Shown here: in pieces, positions 1 through 8,300 of the stretch | Numbering within the stretch: position 1 is the first letter of the stretch | Layout of the letters: every line of letters begins with the position of its first letter | NCBI GenBank assembly: GCA_040389305.1 | Contig: JAZKAD010000028.1 | Coordinates: 1 to 41,727 of the forward strand | DNA length: 41,727 bases | Source of the DNA: JAZKAD01 sp040389305 | Lineage (GTDB): Bacteria > Pseudomonadota > Alphaproteobacteria > Rickettsiales > Rickettsiaceae | Direction: 5' to 3' | Program-made: the position numbers and the translations under genes | The notes under the pieces: generated by a model | The model's database searches: none | What the model was told of the DNA's origin: nothing | What the model saw: only the letters and a program-made list of their open reading frames with translations

Positions 1-1
1 C

Positions 2-766
2 CGCACCCTCCCAGACTTATCTAGATCTCAACCAGTACTATATAACAACCTCCTGCTCGTTCTTACTATAAGCAATCAACTTTGCGCTTTGGATGCAAGT
101 AGCGGCCAAATAATATGGGAGCATGATGGACTTCCTGAAGTTCTTTCCTACGGCAAAGGCGTTGCTCCTGTCGTACATAATGGAAGAGTTTTAGTTTGTT
201 ACTCCTCCGGTGAACTTGTAATACTCGATGCATTAAATGGTCAAGAATTATGGCAACTGAATCTTGCCAGAGATAATGATGGACTCCCTGGATTCTCGGC
301 TCTTGGACTTGAAAGTCAACCTATTCTAGATGGGGATAACGTATATATCGCAAGCAGCAGTAATGTACTCATGAAGCTCAATATTGCTACTGGTCAGACA
401 GTCTGGAAGCGCAAGCTTTCTGACATCCAATCAATGAATAAGTCTGGTAATACGCTTTTTATAACAACAAATGCTAAACAGGTAGCAGCGATAAATGCGT
501 CAAATGGTATGGTAGTTTGGGCTACTGATCTTAGCATAGAAGGTGCTAAGGCTGCTAAGTCAAATAAACCAGTTAATTATTTGACTCCTGTAGTTACAAA
601 CGGTCAGCTAATGATTTTTGCCTCCGATGGTAAGATGCGTATTTTATCACCGAATACGGGACTTGTAGAAAAAGTTGTCGATATAGACAAAAACGCATTA
701 TTCATAACTGTTGATGATAATGTGATGGTTTATACCAAGACTAGTCTTTTGAAGAAAAAGGCATAA
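2..766 (+). CDS. bamB: BamB-like PQQ beta-propeller protein, 3' part
   Basis: The frame is open from base 2, so the true start lies before the window. The protein shows repeated beta-propeller blades of the PQQ type, each ending in a G-x-x-x-W motif (ASSGQIIW, ALNGQELW, IATGQTVW, ASNGMVVW). That pattern, the length and the location fit BamB, the outer-membrane lipoprotein of the BAM complex that helps insert beta-barrel proteins. The lipoprotein signal would be in the missing part. The stop codon shares one base with the ATG of the bcp gene, so the two are probably cotranscribed and translationally coupled. A different PQQ-repeat protein cannot be excluded from the C-terminal part alone. Confidence 0.75.
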   Translation, partial: RTLPDLSRSQPVLYNNLLLVLTISNQLCALDASSGQIIWEHDGLPEVLSYGKGVAPVVHNGRVLVCYSSGELVILDALNGQELWQLNLARDNDGLPGFSALGLESQPILDGDNVYIASSSNVLMKLNIATGQTVWKRKLSDIQSMNKSGNTLFITTNAKQVAAINASNGMVVWATDLSIEGAKAAKSNKPVNYLTPVVTNGQLMIFASDGKMRILSPNTGLVEKVVDIDKNALFITVDDNVMVYTKTSLLKKKA

Positions 767-1242
767 TGATGTTACTGCAAATAGGTGATATTGCTCCTGA
801 TTTTACCCTGATGGCGGAAGAGTCAAAGCAAATAACTCTTTCAAAGCTACGCGGGAAAAATGTAGTACTATATTTTTATCCCAAAGACAATACACCTGGT
901 TGCACTATTGAAGCTTGCGACTTTAGCTCTCGCAAAGAACAATTTGAAAAACTAAACGCTGTAGTTATCGGTATTTCAAAAGATGACATTAAGTCTCATT
1001 ATAAATTTAAAAATAGATATAGCTTATCCTTTGATTTGGCTTCAGACCCCGAAGGCGCGATATGCACAAAATATGGAACGTTTGTTGAAAAATCTATGTT
1101 CGGAAAGAAGTATATGGGAATTACCCGAGCTACATTTTTGATCAATGCAGAAGGTAAGATTTCGTATATTTGGCCAGATGTTAGCGTGCTTGGTCATGCA
1201 AAAGAAGTTCTAGCAGTCATTGAGAAACAACAAAATGACTAA
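766..1242 (+). CDS. bcp: Thioredoxin-dependent peroxiredoxin, Bcp/PrxQ type
   Basis: A 158-residue cytosolic peroxidase that reduces hydrogen peroxide and organic hydroperoxides using thioredoxin. The signature PGCTIEACDF holds the peroxidatic cysteine C46 and, five residues on, the resolving cysteine C51, which is the atypical 2-Cys arrangement of Bcp. The fold motif APDFTL near the start and FYPKDNTPGC before the active site are also typical. Length is normal for the family. Two ATG codons (766 and 769) are possible starts; the first overlaps the upstream stop. The stop region overlaps the start of an aldolase relic. Confidence 0.95.
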   Translation: MMLLQIGDIAPDFTLMAEESKQITLSKLRGKNVVLYFYPKDNTPGCTIEACDFSSRKEQFEKLNAVVIGISKDDIKSHYKFKNRYSLSFDLASDPEGAICTKYGTFVEKSMFGKKYMGITRATFLINAEGKISYIWPDVSVLGHAKEVLAVIEKQQND

Positions 1243-1404
1243 AGTAGTAGAAGGTATATTATCGCATTACGATAGTGATAGCCTAGGAACTAAAGCAATA
1301 CGAAGTGGCGGAGGCTCTGGTTTCATTATTGGACGCAATAGCTTTCAACGAAACCACGCAGATGCTTGTCCTTACTAAATAAAATTTCTGATACACTTAA
1401 ATAG
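1235..1404 (+). pseudogene. Relic of class I fructose-bisphosphate aldolase
   Basis: An ATG at 1235 overlaps the bcp stop and opens a 47-codon frame ending at 1378. Its first 21 residues (MTKVVEGILSHYDSDSLGTKA) resemble the N-terminus of bacterial class I aldolases, and they run directly into AIRSGGGSGFIIGRNSFQR, which resembles the C-terminal phosphate-binding Gly-rich segment and IIGRNSFQR motif of the same family. The roughly 250 residues between, with the catalytic lysine, are gone. After HADA the frame is off by one: reading one base shifted gives LSLLNKISDTLK and a stop at 1404, a normal aldolase tail. So there is a large in-frame internal deletion plus a one-base deletion. The family assignment rests on recalled family motifs, not on a search. 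Confidence 0.75.
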
Positions 1405-1410
1405 GTATAT

Positions 1411-2133
1411 ATGCGTCCATCAGGTAGAGAAGCAAGTCAAATGCGCGATGTCGTTATTGAAACTGGTATTTTGCTCAACAACCCAGCATCCTGTCTTATC
1501 AAAATTGGTAATACTCATGTGATATGCAGTGCGAGTTTAGAGTCTCAAGTGCCTAGGTTTTTGCGCAATTCTGGCCAAGGATGGATTACTGCAGAATATG
1601 GCATGCTTCCAAACGCCACCTTTCAGCGGACCAAACGAGAAGCTGCTCAAGGCAAACAAACTGGTCGTAGCCAGGAAATTCAGCGTCTGATTGGACGCTC
1701 CTTGCGGACCTCTATAGATCTTAAAGTCTTAGGTGAGCGCCAGATTATTATCGATTGCGACGTGATTAATGCTGATGGAGGAACTCGTACAGCAGCCATT
1801 TCTGGTGGATATGTAGCTCTGAATCTGATGGTCAGCCAGCTAATGCGTGAGCGCGCAATTCGCGCAAATCCATTTAAGATGCAAGTAGCTGCTATATCCT
1901 GCGGCATTTATAAAGGGAAAGTTGTGTCTGACCTTGACTATATAGAAGATAGCGAAGCTGATATGGATGCCAATTTCGTTCTCTCGGGCGATGGACGCAT
2001 TATAGAAATTCAGGCAACAGCAGAGAAAGAGCCATGCAACGAAGAGCAGTTAGTATCTATGCTTAGCTCTGCCAAAACTTCAGTTCAAACGTTACTTGAG
2101 GCGCAAAGAGAGGCTTTAGGTTTATCAAAGTAA
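1411..2133 (+). CDS. rph: Ribonuclease PH
   Basis: A 240-residue phosphorolytic 3'-5' exoribonuclease that trims tRNA 3' ends, releasing nucleoside diphosphates; it works as a hexameric ring. Recognisable family motifs are the N-terminal MRPSGREASQMR, the EYGMLPNAT segment, QEIQRLIGRSLR and the phosphate-binding GGTRTAAISGGYVAL. Length is full. The ATG at 1411 begins the conserved N-terminus, only six bases after the end of the aldolase relic, so the gene probably still belongs to the bamB-bcp transcription unit. Confidence 0.96.
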   Translation: MRPSGREASQMRDVVIETGILLNNPASCLIKIGNTHVICSASLESQVPRFLRNSGQGWITAEYGMLPNATFQRTKREAAQGKQTGRSQEIQRLIGRSLRTSIDLKVLGERQIIIDCDVINADGGTRTAAISGGYVALNLMVSQLMRERAIRANPFKMQVAAISCGIYKGKVVSDLDYIEDSEADMDANFVLSGDGRIIEIQATAEKEPCNEEQLVSMLSSAKTSVQTLLEAQREALGLSK

Positions 2134-2265
2134 CTTGGTCTCATTTACCCATCAAACGCTTCATAAATAACCATAATATGTAATAAAACAAGACTATGAT
2201 ACTTAAAGTATCGTGCTTTACATAGTAATCAAGCGGGATACAGCACGGAGGGGAACGCAGAGACT

Positions 2266-2309
2266 GGGAATGACGACAGAGTCGACGTGGGAATAACAGA
2301 GGGAATAAC
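2266..2309. repeat. Short GGGAATRAC repeats between rph and rpmA
   Basis: Three copies of GGGAATRAC lie at 2266-2274, 2289-2297 and 2301-2309 in a G-rich stretch that contrasts with the AT-rich surroundings. The 199 bases between rph and rpmA (2134-2332) hold no gene; they also contain the palindrome GATACTTAAAGTATC near 2197. The G-rich block may be a piece of a dispersed intergenic repeat, as is common in Rickettsiales, but only one copy is visible here. Confidence 0.35.
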
Positions 2310-2332
2310 AATAAGATGAGGAAGTGGAGCTG

Positions 2333-2590
2333 CTATACAGCAGCTACCACTGAAACATATAGACGGTTGTTAGATTTACGAGAAAACTCTACTTTCCCAT
2401 CCTTGAGCGCGAAAATTGTATGATCTTTTCCAAGGCCTACGTTAATACCAGGATGTACTTTGGTACCACGTTGTCTTACAATAATGTTGCCTGGTATCAC
2501 AGCCTGGCCATCAGCTTTTTTAACTCCGAGCCTACGACCCGCTGAGTCACGCCCGTTCCTGGAACTACCGCCAGCTTTCTTGGTTGCCAT
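2333..2590 (-). CDS. rpmA: 50S ribosomal protein L27
   Basis: An 85-residue protein of the large ribosomal subunit whose N-terminal tail reaches the peptidyl transferase centre. The start MATKKAGGSSRNGRDSAGRR and the RGTKVHPGINVGLGKDHTIFA region (shown in part) are the standard L27 landmarks. The ATG at 2590 is preceded by AAGGAG at ideal distance, one of the strongest ribosome binding sites in the window. It follows rplU on the same strand as in most bacteria. The stop codon lies inside a small inverted repeat (AGCTGC/GCAGCT) that has no following T run. Confidence 0.98.
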   Translation of the reverse strand: MATKKAGGSSRNGRDSAGRRLGVKKADGQAVIPGNIIVRQRGTKVHPGINVGLGKDHTIFALKDGKVEFSRKSNNRLYVSVVAAV

Positions 2591-2684
2591 TTTCTTCTCC
2601 TTCTAGTTTAATAGCAATTCTTGCATTTATTTTTGCCTGAAGTATCAGACAAAATTTCGCTCATGCAAGGCTACTTTGTGTATG

Positions 2685-3002
2685 TTAGCTTTTTGTAATG
2701 TCAATAATTTTGACTTGTGTCACGTCTTGTTTATGGCCATGCTTACGGCGATAGTTTTGACGACGCTTCTTCTTAAATACAATAATTTTTGGATCACGAG
2801 TCTGGGCTATAATTTCCGCTGTAACGCTAGCGCCCTTAACGATCGGAGTACCAATGAATGATGCCTTTGATGATTCACCAATCATCAATACTTCATTAAA
2901 CTCTATCTTTGCCCCCGCCTCACCAGCAATTTTTCCAACACGAAGCACTCTGTTAGGCGTGACTTTATACTGCCTTCCGCCTGTCTTAATGACTGCAAAC
3001 AT
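2685..3002 (-). CDS. rplU: 50S ribosomal protein L21
   Basis: A 105-residue large-subunit protein. The conserved N-terminus MFAVIKTGGRQYKV fixes the start at 3002, with GGAG about ten bases upstream. A longer reading frame reaching 3050 is unlikely because it would run over the -10 box of the promoter at 3042-3069. The C-terminal region with KKKRRQNYRRKHGHKQ is the basic rRNA-binding segment typical of L21. It is cotranscribed with rpmA. Confidence 0.97.
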   Translation of the reverse strand: MFAVIKTGGRQYKVTPNRVLRVGKIAGEAGAKIEFNEVLMIGESSKASFIGTPIVKGASVTAEIIAQTRDPKIIVFKKKRRQNYRRKHGHKQDVTQVKIIDITKS

Positions 3003-3041
3003 AGATTCTATACTCCAAGTAATAAATAACAAAACAACAGT

Positions 3042-3069
3042 AATATACATCAGAGCAGGCAGAAGTCAA
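3042..3069 (-). promoter_or_regulatory. Promoter of rplU-rpmA
   Basis: On the minus strand TTGACT (3064-3069) and TATATT (3042-3047) are separated by 16 bases, a good sigma-70 type promoter about 40 bases before the rplU start codon. Confidence 0.6.
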
Positions 3070-3237
3070 TCTATAAACTATAGTTTGTTTCAATCTTTCT
3101 CAAGATCTTCCAGTAGTATTCGCGTAACATTTTCCAACAATTATATAGGGATAATGCTGAAATAATGCTAAAAAAGCTTATTTATTATGCGTAAGTAGGT
3201 TAGCATCGCTAAAATCATCATAAAATCGTTATCTTTA

Positions 3238-5331
3238 ATGCCCAAATCTAAGCCAGTAGCATCTGGAGTAAGTTATAATTATGCATCTCAGGACTTTATT
3301 CCAATTGCTTGTCATTATGACGCATCTACCTTACTTACAAAAAATGGTGAACTATCCCAAACTATCCAAATTCGCGGTACTTTTTCACAGACTATTGGTG
3401 ATGACTTAGCGCATTTGCGAGACATCATACGCAGCACAATACAAAAAAATGTTATCTCTGATAATTTTGCTTTTTGGATACATACAGTAAGACGCAAGAC
3501 TAATTTAGATGACTCTTCTCCCTATCCCGATCCTCTGTCTTCTACTATTCATAAAGTATGGAGAGATAAAAACTATTGGCATGATAAATTCGTCAATACT
3601 CTATACATCACAATAGTGCATGCAAGATCTGATATGAAGATTTCTACGCCTCAGGCATTTATACAGTCCTTGTTTACTTCAAAAATAGAAAAATCGCATG
3701 ATGAATTCGTGCAGGGAGCTGCAGCCAAATTACATTCCGTGGTGGATAGTATTCTTGGAGACCTCGGATCGTTTGGCGCCACAAAGTTAGGATTGCAAGA
3801 GCTGAACGGCATGTATTACTCAGAGCCTCTGTCTCTTTATAGCCGCATTATGAATTTAAATGAACATCAGGTGCTTTTACCAATTAAAGACTTGTCGGAA
3901 GCCCTATCTACTAACCATTATGCGGTTGGTAATAACCAAATCGAAGTTATAGATGGAGCTCAGAAAAAATTTTCTGCAATAATTTCCATCAAAGAGTACC
4001 ACGAAATGTCCGAAGATGCTCTTGACCGCATCCTGAGGCTATCTGTAGAATTTATAGCAACAGAGATTTTTTATTTTATCCCTAAAAAACTCGCAACTGC
4101 GGAACTTACTTATTACGACTATATACTTGGCATAAGTAAGGAGCAAAACCTTAGAGATTGTACAAATATTAGCACTATAATGAGTATACCAGAAAACGCC
4201 CCCAATAAATTCTGCAATCAACAGATTAGTATAGCGTTTATCGGAGATAATATCGAACATCTAACCGCTAATCTTGTCAATGCTTCTAAAGAATTCTCAG
4301 CTTTGGGCATAGTGCACGTTCAAGAAGACATCAACTTAGAGCAAACATTTTGGTCTCAGCTTCCTGGAAATTTTACATTCCTCAGAAGAACTGCACCAAA
4401 TACAGTGGACAATACAGCGGCCTTTGCATCTTTGCATAACTTCCCTACTGGCAATTCTACAAACCCCTGGGGCAAAGCTATAACACTATTACGTACAAAA
4501 CAAGGCACTCCACATTTTGTAAATTTTCATAATGAAAGTGGCGCAGGAAATATGGTGGTTTTTGGACCAACTCAATCTGGAAAGACAGTGGCCATGAATT
4601 TTTTGCTCTCAGAAGCAATGAAATTCAAGCCTAGCATANNNNNNNNNNACCTAACTAGTGACGATAGAGCAAAAGTTTTTGTAGAGGCTATCGGAGGCAG
4701 CTGGGGAGAGACTGAAAAAATAAAATCAATCTTGCTTGAACCAGGCTCCATCAAAGCATTCAATTTAGAAAAAGCTGATGTTAAGAAGAAGTACAAAATA
4801 CTCACAGAGTCGATAAAATGTCTTATTAGTATGCCCAAAGATCAGCCAAAATTTTTGGTCATTGATAATATGGAGCAAATTTTAGATGATGCTCGTTTGG
4901 ATAATAGTATTGCATCAGACCTCGAATTGCTTCAGAAAAATAATGCTATTGTGCTTTGTAGCATCAACCTAAGTAAATTTCAGAACCTGCATTCTCTACC
5001 TAGGTTTCAAAGCTTACTTTTAAGTGAGTGGAGCCAAATCATTTTACCTGGGGAATATAAAGATTTAGACATTAAAGCTTTAGCTGGTATATCTGAAGTT
5101 GAAGAAAAAGTACTGAAGTCGTTTTCTCTTTTATCTCGCTTATGTATATTAAAGCAGGATAATCGGTCTGTCGCTGTGGAGTTGAGTTTAGGAGGTAAAC
5201 CTGGTGTGCTTAAAATGCTTTCTTGCTCGGAGAAGGATATAAAATTATTCTCTCAAGAAAAAGAGAGGGATCCTGAAAATTGGGTGCTAAATTTATACGA
5301 AGCTTTTGCTAATAATATGAGAGCTGATTAA
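3238..5331 (+). CDS. Divergent VirB4-like type IV secretion ATPase
   Basis: About 697 residues, interrupted by a 10-N gap. The N-terminal half resembles the CagE/TrbE/VirB4 domain (FIPIACHYDASTLLTKNGEL at residues 21-40). The C-terminal half has a Walker A GPTQSGKT at residues 443-450 and, after the gap, SDDRAKVFVEAIGG, matching the DKDRG-x(4)-RAxGG stretch of VirB4. The Walker B candidate is FLVIDNME (D543), where the usual catalytic acidic residue after the aspartate is Asn. Walker A and B are only about 90 residues apart, and the protein is roughly 100 residues shorter than usual VirB4. Rickettsiales are known to carry a second VirB4 (VirB4-2) with altered ATPase motifs, and this fits that paralogue. 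No virB3 or ordinary virB6 is next to it; instead a giant cysteine-rich gene starts three bases after its stop. Confidence 0.8.
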   Translation: MPKSKPVASGVSYNYASQDFIPIACHYDASTLLTKNGELSQTIQIRGTFSQTIGDDLAHLRDIIRSTIQKNVISDNFAFWIHTVRRKTNLDDSSPYPDPLSSTIHKVWRDKNYWHDKFVNTLYITIVHARSDMKISTPQAFIQSLFTSKIEKSHDEFVQGAAAKLHSVVDSILGDLGSFGATKLGLQELNGMYYSEPLSLYSRIMNLNEHQVLLPIKDLSEALSTNHYAVGNNQIEVIDGAQKKFSAIISIKEYHEMSEDALDRILRLSVEFIATEIFYFIPKKLATAELTYYDYILGISKEQNLRDCTNISTIMSIPENAPNKFCNQQISIAFIGDNIEHLTANLVNASKEFSALGIVHVQEDINLEQTFWSQLPGNFTFLRRTAPNTVDNTAAFASLHNFPTGNSTNPWGKAITLLRTKQGTPHFVNFHNESGAGNMVVFGPTQSGKTVAMNFLLSEAMKFKPSIXXXXLTSDDRAKVFVEAIGGSWGETEKIKSILLEPGSIKAFNLEKADVKKKYKILTESIKCLISMPKDQPKFLVIDNMEQILDDARLDNSIASDLELLQKNNAIVLCSINLSKFQNLHSLPRFQSLLLSEWSQIILPGEYKDLDIKALAGISEVEEKVLKSFSLLSRLCILKQDNRSVAVELSLGGKPGVLKMLSCSEKDIKLFSQEKERDPENWVLNLYEAFANNMRAD
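4639..4648. other. Assembly gap of 10 N in the VirB4-like gene
   Basis: Ten undetermined bases lie about 20 residues after the Walker A motif. The frame is the same on both sides with this exact length, and VirB4-type motifs continue directly across it, so the true gap is probably short and the gene intact. Confidence 0.97.
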
Positions 5332-5334
5332 GTA

Positions 5335-8300
5335 GTGAAAATCTTTTTTCTGTTTTTTTCCCTCCTGTTTTCGCTGGAAAGCTTTGGCTTATCTCTTGAC
5401 GACTTTCTCCCCCCGTATAACAGATCGGGCGGAAGAGATGGTTGCATTAGCACAAAATTTAGCGCACCCGGGGCTTGGACAATATATTCGCTTGATAAAT
5501 GCGCAGAAGATTCCGCTGCAAATACCTATAGAACACCAAAGATACGCGTAAGAGCGCAAAGCTGTAATTTTGCCGCATGTTGGACACAATCCACAGACCT
5601 TAATGGAAATGGAGAATGCGTTATTTGGCCAGGGCCATATGTTATGCCACTTACTCGCATTTGCGCTCGCGTTGCAGTCCCTGCGGACCCTGTATCTGGG
5701 TCTCCTCAAGACGACGGATACACCCCTCGCAAGCATCTTGATTCTGACGGCAGATCTCAAAACGATATACCCATTCAAGGTAGTGATGGTGTACCTTTTT
5801 ATATAGATAGTTCCAAGATATGCGCATATCACGATCCTTGGATGCTTGAGTATATAGCCCTCGGTACATGGACCATACCGTTCTTTGACCCTATGGACTA
5901 TAATCCAATAAAACAACCTATGCATTCTGGAAGCGGAATCAGTCCCATTGCTCAGCTAATAATTAATCTTGTAGAATTTGGGATGGAGCTCACGGCAGAT
6001 ACCATGGTAAGCGGAGGTTATGGCCCTCTCGCAGGAAAAGCGATGAGACTGGCAGCTCAAAAGCAAGGCGGTTGGATAAACGATCTCATGGAGTTCATAC
6101 CAAAAGTAATCGACATTATTGGGAAAAATACCATAATAGCACTTCTCAAGGAATTTGGTCAATTTAATAGGCAAGTCTTTGCAAGACTTGGCTGCGCTAA
6201 TTTAAAGCTGGGATATTTTCCTCCTCCATACTGCTCTTCAAAAGCATCCTTGCCTCCTTCTGGTAATGTGACCATGATATGCCCTGATAATGGCGATGGC
6301 ATTAATGTCAACCCTTGGGAAGTTGAATGCGTGCAATCTACAACACCTAATAACGCGATTAACAACGCAGTAAGGGTTAGCTTCGATAAAATGATTCCTA
6401 TATGCAAAGCCTCAGAAATGGCTGCTGGAAAGCCTTTATCTGATAAATGCGTTACATTTAACATGGCACTGAATGGAGCGTCTTCTGTAAATTCTGCCGC
6501 CTCTCATGTCAATGACACTCTACCAAAAGGTACATTGCCACAATGCACTGCTGCTATAAATACAAATTGCGTTAATATAACCCTGTCTACTGCGCCAAAT
6601 AATCTACGTATCGTTTATGGGATGAATTATGGTAGTGCAGCTGTACCAAAACCATACTATAATGCCTCAGAAAAAAGCCCCGGAATACTACAATACCCTG
6701 ATTGTACGGCTAGTATCACCTCCTCCTGCCAGACTATATGGGGAGTTAATGCTGGTGGTTTTATTGATATGTCTTTAGCTTTTAAGGGTACTGAAACAAC
6801 ATATTCTAACGACCCTCCATTAACTAGTCTCGCAACTAGTAACGCAGCAGACCCTGATGCGGCAATACATAAATTTCAGGCTCAAATCACTAGAAAGTCC
6901 GGTTTGACTCAACTTCAATCTAATATCTGTGTATATTCCAAGAACACTACAGCAAGCTCCACACCAGATGAAATTGTAGGTTGCGTTCCAAGGGCTTCTC
7001 CACCCAAACCTCTCTTATCTTTATGTGGAGGAGCTCAATCTACTTTATGCACTATCCTTAACGACGCTACTTCTAACCAGAATCCTACGTCCAATGTATC
7101 TACTAATACCTCTCCTTTAATGATTGTAAAATTACAAGCTGGGACAAGCTCAACTCAAGGGGTACTTGGTGTATCTTCTGTGCATGACGTATCTGGGATT
7201 AACACGGCCCTTAATCTTGCTGGATTTGACTATTCTGCTTATGTTACAAACGAGAGCTTTGCAACCATACCTTTCTCATCCAATACAGACCCAAACGCAA
7301 ATCCAGACGCCGGTACTTTATATGGACAATATATCGCCCCAGATGGCACACCAGCACAATTTAATACACCAAATGCTGCGTATCTCAGTGGGATGGAATA
7401 TACAAAAGGCAAATATAAATTAGGCGGACAATATATATGCTTAAAAGGATCGGACACAGGAACTTGCCCCTCTAATGTCAAGAATTGTGTACTAGCAAAA
7501 TTACTCAATGCAAATATCACTCCCTGTAGTTCATTCATACAAAAAATGCAAAACACTTATAGCGGCATAAAGCGTTGCTCTGCAGTAACACCCTCCACCT
7601 CCTGCACTACGGTTGAAACTATTAATCCTCCTGCAGTCTCAGCATCTGCGGCTACTTCAACCTCAGGAGCATCTGCCGTTACTTATTCTACAGAACCCGT
7701 GATTATCAAGGATTGTACACCAACTAGTAGTAGCACTACAACCTCTCAAAAGACGTATTGTTACTACCATTCATTAGACCTAGAATTATGCAAAATAAGC
7801 ACCGATTCTGCGAATCGTATAACTCCGACGCCCGACTATGGCTCTGATTTATCATCACTAGCGGGAGAGTTAGGCTATTATAATTACAAAACCCCCCCTC
7901 CAAGCTCATCACAAGTAACCACCAATGCGTCTGCGGCTACGATGGAATGCGGTGTGTATCTCTCCTCTTTAAGTAATACTGATTATGGCAATATTGCCCC
8001 CTGCTCTGCATCTGATAAGTTGTGTCCTAGAATAGAATATTTTACTTCGCCAACATCGTCAGGAGATCCAACGATATTGCATGTTAATAAATGCACGAAT
8101 GCGACAACTCCGGCTCAAGGCGATCCTACTACAACCAATAGATATTGTTATTATACGGGGGCAAAGATAAATGCCTCTAGCTCATCTTCCAGCACCTCTC
8201 CGGACCCCTCAGCATCCTCTACTCTACCTTCTAATACTATTTGTCAACTAGACCAAAATTCTACTATACGCAGAACCGATGATGGCACCACTATAACTAG

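Noticed and set aside
5389..5925. 178-codon frame antisense to the giant Cys-rich gene
   Set aside because: It has no recognisable domain, an odd composition rich in Cys, Arg and Ile, and lies fully inside a gene with clear signal peptide and repeated modules. Similar antisense frames at 6159-6464, 7239-7556 and 9496-9789 were dropped for the same reason.
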